The notes below the pieces were generated by a model. That model did no database searches, was not told the DNA's origin, and saw only the letters and a program-made list of their open reading frames with translations. From Pseudoalteromonas prydzensis (GTDB taxonomy: Bacteria; Pseudomonadota; Gammaproteobacteria; Enterobacterales; Alteromonadaceae), in the NCBI RefSeq assembly GCF_001661495.1, contig NZ_BDDT01000002.1:62001-126000 (forward strand): a DNA stretch of 64,000 nucleotides. The letters run 5' to 3'. The number at the start of each line of letters is the position of its first letter. Position 1 is the first letter of the stretch. The position numbers and the translations under genes were made by a program. Below, piece after piece: positions 19,209 to 26,813 of this stretch.

Positions 19209-21221
19209 ATGGCAAAAAAAAGTAAATTCCTGTCTTGGTTCGGCTTTGGTAAGTCAGATAAAAATCAACAAACAGAGCAAAACACCCAAGAGCTCAATAA
19301 CCAACAAGCAGAAGCTGAGCGTTTAGAGCAAGAGCGCATTGCGGCAGAAAAAGCAGAAGCTGAGCGTGTAGAGCAAGAGCGAATTGCTGCCGAAAAAGCA
19401 GAAGCCGAGCATGCAGAGCAACAGCGTATTGCTGCAGAAAAAGCAGAAGCCGAGCATGCAGAGCAACAGCGCATTGCTGCAGAAAAGGCTGAAGCTGAGC
19501 GTGTAGAGCAACAGCGTATTGCTGCAGAAAAAGCAGAAGCCGAGCATGCAGAGCAACAGCGCATTGCCGCAGAAAAGGCAGAAGCTGAGCGTTTAGAGCA
19601 ACAGCGCATTGCCGCAGAAAAAGCAGAAGCTGAGCGTGTAGAGCAACAGCGCATTGCTGCAGAAAAGGCAGAAGCAGAGCGTGTAGCGATTGCAAATGCT
19701 GAGTTAGCTGCGGCCGAAAAAGCAGAGCAGCAACGACGCGATGAAGCCGCTCGATTAGCTCAGCAACAAGAGGCAATGCAACTAGAACAAGAGCGACAAG
19801 CTGCCGAGCAAGCGCAACGTGAAGCCGAACGTATTGCCGCAGAAAAAGCAGAAGCTGAGCGTGTAGAGCAACAGCGTATTGCTGCAGAGCAGGCCGAAGC
19901 TGAGCGTGTAGAACAACAGCGTATTGCTGCAGAAAAGGCAGAAGCTGAGCGTGTAGAGCAACAGCGCATTGCTGCAGAAAAGGCTGAAGCTGAGCGTGTA
20001 GAGCAACAGCGCATTGCTGCTGAAAAGGCAGAAGCTGAGCGTGTAGAGCAACAGCGCATTGCTGCAGAACAGGCGGAAGCAGAACGTGTAGAGCAACAGC
20101 GTATTGCCGCAGAAAAAGCCGAAGCAGAACGTGCAGAGCAACAGCGCATTGCTGCTGAAAAGGCAGAAGCTGAGCGTGTAGAGCAGGAGCGCATTGCCGC
20201 AGAAGAGGCGGAAGCTGAACGTGTAGAGCAAGAGCGGCTAACAGCAGAGCTGGCTGCTGAGGAAGCTAAAACAGCTGAAAAACCTAAAAAAGAAGGGTTC
20301 TTTGCGCGTCTTAAAAAAGGTTTATTAAAAACCAAAGTAAATTTAGGTTCTGGCTTTGCATCGATTTTCACAGGTAAGAAAATTGATGATGAATTATTTG
20401 AAGATCTTGAAACTCAGCTACTAACAGCGGATCTGGGGGTTGATACCACCATGAAGCTGATTGATCGTCTAACTGATGCTGCCAATCGCAAGCAATTAAA
20501 AGATGGTGATGCGCTGTATGAGCTAATGAAGCAAGAAATGGCAACTATGCTTAAAACAGCCGAGCAACCGTTAGAAATTACTGCTGATAAAAAACCATTT
20601 GTTATTTTAATGGTAGGTGTTAACGGAGTTGGTAAAACAACAACGATTGGTAAACTTGCTAAGCAATTTCAAGATCAAGGTAAATCAGTTATGTTAGCGG
20701 CGGGTGATACTTTCCGCGCGGCAGCTGTTGAGCAATTACAAGTGTGGGGTGAGCGCAATAAAATTCCAGTGATTGCACAGCATACCGGTGCTGATAGTGC
20801 CTCTGTAGTATTTGACGCATTTCAAGCAGCAAAAGCACGCAATGTTGATGTGTTAATTGCTGATACAGCTGGACGCTTGCAAAATAAAGATAACCTAATG
20901 CAAGAGCTTGAAAAAATAGCTCGCGTGATGAAAAAAATTGATGCCGATGCGCCACACGAAGTGATGCTAACGATTGACGCTGGCACAGGTCAAAATGCTA
21001 TTAGCCAAGTTAACTTATTCAACCAATGTGTAGGCCTTACCGGGATCACTTTGTCTAAGTTAGATGGTACTGCAAAAGGTGGGGTTATCTTTGCTGTGGC
21101 CGATAAGTTTAATATTCCGATCCGCTATATTGGTGTTGGCGAAGGCATTGAAGATTTACGCGCATTTAATAGTAATGACTTTATCGATGCGCTATTTAGC
21201 CAAGATGAGGACGAAGCATAA
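19209..21221 (+). CDS. ftsY: Signal recognition particle receptor FtsY with expanded repeat domain
   Basis: FtsY is the SRP-receptor GTPase that docks ribosome-SRP complexes at the membrane. At 670 residues this one is far longer than E. coli FtsY (497). The extra length is an N-terminal acidic region made of about 17 full copies of a 15-residue unit (AEAERVEQQRIAAEK) in two blocks, residues about 34-348. The NG domain follows: GFFARLKKGL, Walker A GVNGVGKTTTIGKLA, DTFRAAAVEQL, DTAGRLQNKDNL, TKLDG-type segment SKLDGTAKGG and IGVGEGIEDLRAF, all intact. It is the first gene of ftsYEX. Confidence 0.97.
   Translation: MAKKSKFLSWFGFGKSDKNQQTEQNTQELNNQQAEAERLEQERIAAEKAEAERVEQERIAAEKAEAEHAEQQRIAAEKAEAEHAEQQRIAAEKAEAERVEQQRIAAEKAEAEHAEQQRIAAEKAEAERLEQQRIAAEKAEAERVEQQRIAAEKAEAERVAIANAELAAAEKAEQQRRDEAARLAQQQEAMQLEQERQAAEQAQREAERIAAEKAEAERVEQQRIAAEQAEAERVEQQRIAAEKAEAERVEQQRIAAEKAEAERVEQQRIAAEKAEAERVEQQRIAAEQAEAERVEQQRIAAEKAEAERAEQQRIAAEKAEAERVEQERIAAEEAEAERVEQERLTAELAAEEAKTAEKPKKEGFFARLKKGLLKTKVNLGSGFASIFTGKKIDDELFEDLETQLLTADLGVDTTMKLIDRLTDAANRKQLKDGDALYELMKQEMATMLKTAEQPLEITADKKPFVILMVGVNGVGKTTTIGKLAKQFQDQGKSVMLAAGDTFRAAAVEQLQVWGERNKIPVIAQHTGADSASVVFDAFQAAKARNVDVLIADTAGRLQNKDNLMQELEKIARVMKKIDADAPHEVMLTIDAGTGQNAISQVNLFNQCVGLTGITLSKLDGTAKGGVIFAVADKFNIPIRYIGVGEGIEDLRAFNSNDFIDALFSQDEDEA
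19308..20252 (+). repeat. 45-bp in-frame tandem repeat region in ftsY
   Basis: About 945 bp of 45-bp units encode the 15-residue motif AEAERVEQQRIAAEK, with V/L/A/H and K/Q/E variants. Two near-regular blocks (8 and 9 full units) are split by a degenerate segment around 19683-19845. The units differ at synonymous sites, showing amplification with some divergence. A long, charged alpha-helix or coiled coil is predicted. Confidence 0.95.
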
Positions 21222-21224
21222 ATT

Positions 21225-21251
21225 TAAAAAAGGAGCTTAGGCTCCTTTTTT
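21225..21251. terminator. Bidirectional-type terminator between ftsY and ftsE
   Basis: The stem AAAAAAGGAGC/GCTCCTTTTTT with a 4-nt loop starts right after the ftsY stop codon. It would reduce read-through into ftsE, which has its own strong ribosome site (GGAGG) just downstream. Confidence 0.85.
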
Positions 21252-21267
21252 AGCTGGAGGGATAAAA

Positions 21268-21945
21268 ATGATAAATTTTCAGCAAGTCAGTAAAACATAT
21301 CCCGGTGGTCATCGAGCGCTGGAAAAAGTTAATTTTCATGTTAAACCAGGCGAACTCGCTTTTTTAACCGGTCACAGTGGTGCAGGTAAAAGTACCTTGC
21401 TTAAATTGATCAGCTTAATGGAACGCCCATCTGCGGGACACGTTTTTATTAATGGTGTTGATTTAAATGCAGTCAAATCGCGACAAATACCGTACGTTCG
21501 TCGTGATATTGGGATTATCTTCCAGAACCACCGCTTATTAGAACGTCACACAATTTTTGATAATGTTGCTTTGCCATTGATTATTGAGGGCACACATCAT
21601 AAACAAATTGAAAAGCGTGTTCATGGTGCACTGGATAAAGTTGGTTTGTTAGACAAAGTGAAATGCCACCCATCAACACTTTCTGGTGGTGAACAGCAGC
21701 GTGTGGGGATTGCTCGGGCAATCGTTAATTCACCGCCTTTATTACTTGCTGATGAACCAACAGGTAACTTAGATCCTGAACTTTCGATGGACATCTTGCG
21801 GTTGTTTGAAGAATTTAACAATCATGGCACCACTGTGCTTATTGCTACCCATGATTTAGGACTGATCTCACGGATGAAATACCGCAGCTTAACGTTAAAA
21901 GATGGCCGCATGAGCCAAGATCCATTGGCAGAGGCAACACTATGA
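21268..21945 (+). CDS. ftsE: Cell division ATP-binding protein FtsE
   Basis: The 225-residue ABC ATPase pairs with FtsX to control septal peptidoglycan hydrolase activators such as EnvC. Seen: Walker [13 protein letters not shown]-loop FQNHRLL, signature [15 protein letters not shown], Walker [12 protein letters not shown] and the switch histidine ATHD. The ribosome site GGAGG precedes the ATG. The stop overlaps the ftsX start by 4 bp (ATGA), indicating translational coupling. The EnvC partner is encoded at 31016-32155. Confidence 0.98.
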   Translation: MINFQQVSKTYPGGHRALEKVNFHVKPGELAFLTGHSGAGKSTLLKLISLMERPSAGHVFINGVDLNAVKSRQIPYVRRDIGIIFQNHRLLERHTIFDNVALPLIIEGTHHKQIEKRVHGALDKVGLLDKVKCHPSTLSGGEQQRVGIARAIVNSPPLLLADEPTGNLDPELSMDILRLFEEFNNHGTTVLIATHDLGLISRMKYRSLTLKDGRMSQDPLAEATL

Positions 21946-22928
21946 GCTTGTTATTTAAAGGCCGAAAAAGCCAAAATGAGCGCGTTAAAAAATCGCTGTT
22001 TGCAGCTTGTTATTTTTTTGTACTGAATATCTTTCGTCAAGGAATACATAGTTTAGGTGAAATGTGGCGTACACCCATGGCATCAATGATGACTATTGCA
22101 GTATTAGGGCTGAGTTTAACCTTGCCAGCAACATTGTACTTAGTGGTTAAAAACGTGCAGCAAGTAAGTAGCGGCTTTGAAGAAGCGGCAGAAATATCAT
22201 TATTTGTTAAAGAGTCTATGAGTGAGCAAGAAACGCAAACCTTGGTAAAACGTTTAGCGCTGTATCCCGAAATAGACAACGTCAGCTTTATTTCTAAACA
22301 AAATGCGCTCACTGAATTTAAAGAAGTATCAGGGTTTGGCCAAGCACTTGAATATTTGGATAGCAATCCTCTGCCAGATGTTGTTATCGTCACGCCGACT
22401 TCTCGCCATCGTCAACCAAACGCCGCGCAAGCATTATTAAAAAAGCTTGAAGCAGAGCGTGAAGTCGATTTTGGTAAGTTAGACATTGCCTGGCTCGAGC
22501 GCCTAAACGCATTGTTAAGTTTGCTAAAAGAAAGCGTCATCACCATTGCGTTGCTATTACTAACGTCAGTTACATTGATCATCGGCAACACCATTCGCTT
22601 ATCAATTATGGATAAGAAAGAAGAGATCCAAGTGATGAAATTAGTTGGCGCAACCAATACCTTTATTCACGCGCCCTTTTTATGGACTGGGATTTGGTAT
22701 GGCATTGTTGGTGGTTTGTTTGCATTTATATGCGTTGCTTTAATGATGTGGTGGCTTGGCTCTGCGGTATCAGAAGTGGCAGGCGTGTATCAAACGAGCT
22801 TTAACTTAATTGGTTTAAGTATAACTGAGTTTGGTGCTTTGGTATTGCTGGCAACCAGCTTAGGATTTATAGGCTCTTATTTATCGGTTAATCGTTACAT
22901 TAAAGAAATCGAACCCGATAAAGTGTAA
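21942..22928 (+). CDS. ftsX: Cell division protein FtsX
   Basis: The 328-residue permease-like membrane protein has a cytoplasmic N-terminus, a first membrane helix (about residues 47-68), a periplasmic loop of about 120 residues that would contact EnvC, and three C-terminal helices (about 195-220, 245-270, 290-315). IRLSIMDKKEEIQVMKLVGATNTFI is the typical conserved cytoplasmic loop. It is coupled to ftsE by a 4-bp overlap. Confidence 0.97.
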   Translation: MSLLFKGRKSQNERVKKSLFAACYFFVLNIFRQGIHSLGEMWRTPMASMMTIAVLGLSLTLPATLYLVVKNVQQVSSGFEEAAEISLFVKESMSEQETQTLVKRLALYPEIDNVSFISKQNALTEFKEVSGFGQALEYLDSNPLPDVVIVTPTSRHRQPNAAQALLKKLEAEREVDFGKLDIAWLERLNALLSLLKESVITIALLLLTSVTLIIGNTIRLSIMDKKEEIQVMKLVGATNTFIHAPFLWTGIWYGIVGGLFAFICVALMMWWLGSAVSEVAGVYQTSFNLIGLSITEFGALVLLATSLGFIGSYLSVNRYIKEIEPDKV

Positions 22929-22954
22929 CAATAGTTGTTTATAATCATTGATTA

Positions 22955-22990
22955 AGTTGGTTGTGGTGAAGAGCTTTACCATAACCAACT
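22955..22990 (+). terminator. Long stem-loop after ftsX
   Basis: A 16-bp stem (two G-T pairs) with a 4-nt loop starts 26 nt after the ftsX stop codon. There is no U-run on the plus strand, so it may be a weak terminator or an mRNA-stabilising structure. It separates ftsX from the rpoH promoter. Confidence 0.55.
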
Positions 22991-23059
22991 AAGCGCAAAG
23001 CTAGAATTCATCGCTTATTCAGGCGTTTAAAGTAGAATAAAAAAACACTAAAAAACCAC

Positions 23060-23088
23060 TTGCTTCAATCTAAAAAAAGTTTTAAATT
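23060..23088 (+). promoter_or_regulatory. Putative sigma-70 promoter of rpoH
   Basis: A TTGCTT -35 (23060-23065) and a TAAATT -10 (23083-23088) are 17 bp apart. The predicted start point near 23095 lies at the left end of the CIRCE operator. Confidence 0.55.
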
Positions 23089-23092
23089 GAAG

Positions 23093-23119
23093 TTAGCACT
23101 CTAAGTAAAAGAGTGCTAA
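23093..23119 (+). promoter_or_regulatory. CIRCE operator (HrcA site) upstream of rpoH
   Basis: TTAGCACTC (23093-23101), nine bases, then GAGTGCTAA (23111-23119): both 9-bp arms and the 9-bp spacing match the CIRCE consensus exactly. CIRCE is bound by the HrcA repressor, classically at groE and dnaK. Here it overlaps the predicted transcription start of rpoH, 33 bp before its ATG, where HrcA binding would repress. The hrcA gene is not in this window. Confidence 0.93.
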
Positions 23120-23152
23120 GATGGTTTCAAATGTTTATCACCGAGGTGAAAA

Positions 23153-24016
23153 ATGAGTAAAGATTTATACGCAATGGCACTCACAGTTGGACAGCAAAGC
23201 GCAAGTATGGACGGCTACCTTCAAGCGGTAAGCACGATACCTATGCTAGGTGCTGAGCAAGAAAAAGAGTTGGCGACTCGCTTACAGGAAGATGGCGATC
23301 TTAACGCTGCAAAGCAACTCATCATGTCTCACCTTCGGTTTGTTGCACATATAGCTAAAGGCTATTCAGGCTACGGCTTACCACAAGCTGATTTGATCCA
23401 AGAAGGCAATATCGGCCTGATGAAAGCTGTAAAACGTTTCGACCCATCAGTGGGTGTACGTCTGGTTTCATTTGCAGTGCATTGGATAAAAGCTGAAATA
23501 CACGAATTCGTACTGAAAAACTGGCGTATCGTAAAAGTTGCGACCACTAAAGCGCAACGTAAATTGTTCTTCAATCTTCGTAAGAACAAAAAACGTTTAG
23601 GTTGGTTTAACCAAGCTGAAGTTGCCACTGTAGCGAATGAGCTAGGTGTAAGTGAAAAAGAAGTACGTGAAATGGAATCGCGCATGAGCGGCCAAGACAT
23701 GGGCTTTGATTTAACCGGTGACGATAGCGATGACGCACCAACCAGCACTTATTCACCTGTGCAATACTTAACTGATGGCAGTAATGATTTAGCTGAAGAA
23801 GTTGAACAGCAACAGTATCAAGAGCAATCTCATACCCGTTTATTTAGTGCGTTAAAAACCCTAGATGAACGTTCACAAGACATTGTTAGCGCTCGTTGGT
23901 TATCTGATGACAAAGCAACGCTGCAAGAACTGGCTGAAAAATACAGTGTATCTGCAGAGCGTGTTCGTCAGCTTGAAAAAACAGCGATGAAAAAACTACA
24001 AGCTGCAATGAGCTAA
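23153..24016 (+). CDS. rpoH: RNA polymerase heat-shock sigma factor (sigma-32)
   Basis: The 287-residue sigma factor (284 in E. coli) directs transcription of heat-shock chaperone and protease genes. Region 2 carries [19 protein letters not shown] and [20 protein letters not shown]. The RpoH box is recognisable as [17 protein letters not shown]. Region 4 ends with [16 protein letters not shown]. The ribosome site AGGTGA lies 6-11 nt upstream of the ATG. The CIRCE element at 23093-23119 implies repression by HrcA. The gene follows ftsX, the conserved ftsYEX-rpoH order. Confidence 0.98.
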   Translation: MSKDLYAMALTVGQQSASMDGYLQAVSTIPMLGAEQEKELATRLQEDGDLNAAKQLIMSHLRFVAHIAKGYSGYGLPQADLIQEGNIGLMKAVKRFDPSVGVRLVSFAVHWIKAEIHEFVLKNWRIVKVATTKAQRKLFFNLRKNKKRLGWFNQAEVATVANELGVSEKEVREMESRMSGQDMGFDLTGDDSDDAPTSTYSPVQYLTDGSNDLAEEVEQQQYQEQSHTRLFSALKTLDERSQDIVSARWLSDDKATLQELAEKYSVSAERVRQLEKTAMKKLQAAMS

Positions 24017-24037
24017 TTACAGCTTTGCAAAATGCCT

Positions 24038-24067
24038 AAAAGCCCTGCATGAAAATGCGGGGCTTTT
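24038..24067 (+). terminator. Terminator of rpoH
   Basis: AAAAGCCC-GCAT and ATGC-GGGCTTTT pair with a one-base mismatch pair and an A-rich loop, 21 nt after the rpoH stop codon. Confidence 0.85.
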
Positions 24068-24083
24068 GCCTTTAGGAATGTTG

Positions 24084-24146
24084 TAAGTTATAAGCCATAA
24101 GCCATAAGCCATAAGCTTTAAGTCATAAGCTTTAAGTCATAACTGG
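24084..24146. repeat. Heptanucleotide tandem repeat (TAAGNNN)
   Basis: Nine consecutive 7-bp units start TAAG or TAAC (TAAGTTA, three TAAGCCA, then alternating TAAGCTT and TAAGTCA, ending TAACTGG). It lies in non-coding DNA after the rpoH terminator. Such arrays are prone to copy-number change. No function is known to me. Confidence 0.85.
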
Positions 24147-24795
24147 CAAACGCGGCCAACTCTATTTTCATTGCCTACTTACAAAATTTTATACAAAAAG
24201 AGCTTTAAGTGAATTATTCACAAAGAGGTTTAGAGGCGCTGCGCTTTAGAGATTAACAAAGCATTTTTCTGGTTAGTGCCAAATAGAAAGTGGCACAAGG
24301 CAAGACAACCCACCTACTTTGATACCAGTATTGCAAGTGCTGAGGTTGATGGAAAAACGTTACTACTAAAAACTCATGGAGAAGATAAACAGTTGACTAG
24401 AAAAATCCTGTTAAACCCTTTCACAGAGGATGATCAGAACAGCAGATCTATAATATCGGTTTCATCCAGAGCGACGGTTTCTTAATCACGGTTTATCATT
24501 TTTTTTAATGTAGTGATCAGGAAATACAATTATTTTAAATAAAAATATACATGCAGTATTTATACAGCGCTATTTATTTACACTCGTTAAGTTTTTATTT
24601 TAAGTTTTACATTTTATCGTTGTCACTTCTTTTTATATTACCCCTAATTCTTTGATTTTAATTTATTTTTCAAATCTTGTATGCGAAAATAAAACAAGGT
24701 TGAGATCACTTCTCAATTCATACTCTAAATTAAGCTAACCCCAAGCTGTATTTATCTTCGTTTCTATTTAATTAAAATCAGTATTAGCACTCAAT
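24147..24795. other. Gene-free stretch between rpoH repeats and the chemoreceptor
   Basis: About 650 bp hold the first copy of the 51-bp dispersed repeat (24201-24251) and a strongly AT-rich region (about 24480-24790) just upstream of the chemoreceptor gene. A GTG-started 69-codon frame at 24276-24485 has no recognisable family or ribosome site and is not called. No clear promoter was identified. Confidence 0.6.
24201..24251 (+). repeat. 51-bp dispersed repeat, copy A
   Basis: It is 49/51 identical to copy B at 26666-26716, in the same orientation; a shorter inverted relative is at 45645-45680. The core reads TTCACAAAGAG followed by GAGGCGCTGCGCTTTAGAG. The two direct copies bracket about 2.4 kb that contains only the chemoreceptor gene. 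Confidence 0.95.
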
Positions 24796-26667
24796 ATGAA
24801 CTCATATTCACTCAAGAAAAAAATATTATTATCGGTTGTTCTCGCGCTGACAATCGTGGTTGTCTTATTGTCATGGTATAGCTACTCCACACAAAAAGCA
24901 TTATTGTTAAAAAGTAGCGTTGCTAGTGTAAGTCAATCGGGTAAGCAACAAGCGGAACGCATTGCAGGGTGGCTTGCCGATCGTCAGCGAGTTATTACTT
25001 CTGTTGCAGCTAAGATTGAAGAAAATACCCTTTATGGATTACAGCAAGCGCAGCGCTCTGGCGATTTTCAGTTAACTTATTATGGCAACAATGATGGCGT
25101 AATGGTTGACTCGAATCCGAGAATTGACCGTTCAGGGTATGACCCACGCACTAGGCCTTGGTTTCAACAATCACAACAAACTCGTGAAAGTATTATTACC
25201 AAGCCTTATTTAGATGTCGCGTTTAACTTATTAGTGGTAACGATTGCTCAATCTACCCGAGACGGTGTGGTTGGCGGTGATGTATCAATAGCGAGTATTG
25301 TTGATAGCGTGAGTAACATGTCATTACCTGCAAATGGCTATGCGATCATGATGCATAATGATGGCACAGTGATTGCCTACCGTGATGCAAATAAATTAAT
25401 GGGTAAAATAACTAATATTGAGGCCAAATTAGATAACCGCCTTATTCAATTAAATGAGCAAACAGGCCAGCTCACGCCGGTGTATTTTTCAGGCGAAGAT
25501 CGTGACAAACTATTGTGGAGTGAAAAAATACCTAGTACCGATTGGCAACTTGTTTTTGTACTCGACAAACAAACCCTAGAAGCGCCACTGTTGAGCCTAA
25601 TGGTCACGCAGTTAGGATTAGCGACCTTAGCACTAATTATTAGTGTATTGGCTATTTCGTGGCTATTAGGGTTGTTACTTGAACCGCTAAGTCGTGTATC
25701 GCAAGCCTTATCACGCATAGCACAAGGCAATGGTGATTTAACCCAGCGTATTAATGTCGATAGCAAAGATGAAGTGGGAGCATTAGCAGATAGCTTTAAC
25801 TCCTTTGTGGGGAGCCAACATCAGCTAATTAGTCATATTCGACAACTCGCGATTGACTTAGATTTAGACGCAGAAAAAAGCTTACTGACAAATCACTCGA
25901 GCGTTAATGAATTACAGCGTCAGCAACAAGAAGTTACTATGGTTGCAACCGCGGTCACAGAAATGTCCAGTGCCACCCATGAGATTGCAGCAAATGCAGA
26001 AAATACCGCTGCCGCATCACAGCAATCGGCGCAAAGCAGCATTCAGGGTAAAAGCTTGGTCGATAAAACCAGAACCACGATTAACTCTTTAGCCTTTGAA
26101 ATAGATGAAACTACCGTGGTGATCAGTGAGCTGAGCCTGCATGCACAAGCAATTTCAAGCATTTTAACCACGATTCAAGAGATTGCAGAGCAAACGAATT
26201 TACTGGCATTGAATGCTGCAATCGAAGCTGCACGTGCCGGTGAACAAGGCCGTGGTTTTGCCGTTGTCGCCGATGAAGTGCGGGTGTTATCGCATCGTAC
26301 GCAAAACTCTACCGCAGAGATTTATACCACGATTGAAACGTTGCAAAATACCACTAAAAAAGCGGTTAGCTTGATGGACAGTAGTAAAGGGCTAGCTAAC
26401 AACAGCGTTAACGACGTCAATGCAGCAGCAAAAGCGTTAGAGGAAATTACCCTAGCAGTGAATGAGATTTCCGACATGGCAGGGCAAATTGCCGTCGCAG
26501 CCGAGGAGCAAACACAGGTAACAAACGAGATAACCCGAAATACGGTCGCAATTAAAGATGTCACTGATGAAATCACCTCATCAGCAATGACCCACTTAAG
26601 CCAAGCAAAAACACTTAAAGACCGCGCAACTGATCTAAATGAAAAAGTCGCCACCTTTATCCTCTAG
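24796..26667 (+). CDS. Methyl-accepting chemotaxis protein with dCache_1 domain (predicted amino-acid receptor)
   Basis: The 623-residue chemoreceptor has TM1 (about 10-28), a periplasmic dCache_1 domain (about 35-265), TM2 (about 270-295), HAMP (about 297-350) and a signalling domain with the hairpin tip [35 protein letters not shown]. The sensor contains Y115, R120, W122 and Y138 with the spacing of the amino-acid-binding motif of dCache_1AA receptors (Y-R-W-Y as in PctA), and D162 in GGD is the likely final residue. Amino acids are therefore the predicted ligands. The stop codon overlaps repeat copy B. No obvious Shine-Dalgarno sequence precedes the ATG. Confidence 0.94.
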   Translation: MNSYSLKKKILLSVVLALTIVVVLLSWYSYSTQKALLLKSSVASVSQSGKQQAERIAGWLADRQRVITSVAAKIEENTLYGLQQAQRSGDFQLTYYGNNDGVMVDSNPRIDRSGYDPRTRPWFQQSQQTRESIITKPYLDVAFNLLVVTIAQSTRDGVVGGDVSIASIVDSVSNMSLPANGYAIMMHNDGTVIAYRDANKLMGKITNIEAKLDNRLIQLNEQTGQLTPVYFSGEDRDKLLWSEKIPSTDWQLVFVLDKQTLEAPLLSLMVTQLGLATLALIISVLAISWLLGLLLEPLSRVSQALSRIAQGNGDLTQRINVDSKDEVGALADSFNSFVGSQHQLISHIRQLAIDLDLDAEKSLLTNHSSVNELQRQQQEVTMVATAVTEMSSATHEIAANAENTAAASQQSAQSSIQGKSLVDKTRTTINSLAFEIDETTVVISELSLHAQAISSILTTIQEIAEQTNLLALNAAIEAARAGEQGRGFAVVADEVRVLSHRTQNSTAEIYTTIETLQNTTKKAVSLMDSSKGLANNSVNDVNAAAKALEEITLAVNEISDMAGQIAVAAEEQTQVTNEITRNTVAIKDVTDEITSSAMTHLSQAKTLKDRATDLNEKVATFIL

Positions 26668-26716
26668 CTTTAAGTAAATTATTCACAAAGAGATTTAGAG
26701 GCGCTGCGCTTTAGAG
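26666..26716 (+). repeat. 51-bp dispersed repeat, copy B
   Basis: It is the direct copy of 24201-24251 (two mismatches). It begins at the second base of the chemoreceptor stop codon (TAG), so the repeat supplies the end of the gene. A REP-like element follows 7 bp later. Confidence 0.95.
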
Positions 26717-26723
26717 TTATCAA

Positions 26724-26756
26724 CGTAGGTTGGTTTGAGCGCAGCGAAACCCAACG
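26724..26756 (+). repeat. REP-like palindromic element, left copy
   Basis: It starts CGTAGGTTG and ends CGAAACCCAACG and can fold into an imperfect hairpin. An inverted relative with the same ends is at 28787-28820. The pair brackets the OLD-like ATPase gene. Related GTAGGTTGGGTT-type repeats are widespread in gammaproteobacterial intergenic DNA. Confidence 0.8.
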
Positions 26757-26813
26757 AAAAAATACCCAATCAGTCAACATCCGACCATTCTGAGTACTTG
26801 TGGCTAACATCGC

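Noticed and set aside
19265..20371. Several long frames on the minus strand opposite ftsY
   Set aside because: They are Cys/Ser- or Leu-rich mirror images of the 45-bp repeat array and have no ribosome sites or known domains.
24276..24485. 69-codon GTG-started frame between the rpoH region and the chemoreceptor
   Set aside because: No ribosome site, no recognisable family, random-looking composition, and it starts within 25 bp of a dispersed repeat; not supported as a gene.
24780..24796. Possible second CIRCE element before the chemoreceptor (TTAGCACTC)
   Set aside because: Only one arm is present; no GAGTGCTAA partner follows, so it is chance.
24201..26716. Transposon or integron cassette containing the chemoreceptor
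   Set aside because: No transposase, integrase, target-site duplication or attC-type site was found; only direct repeats are seen, so mobility is reported as a hypothesis.
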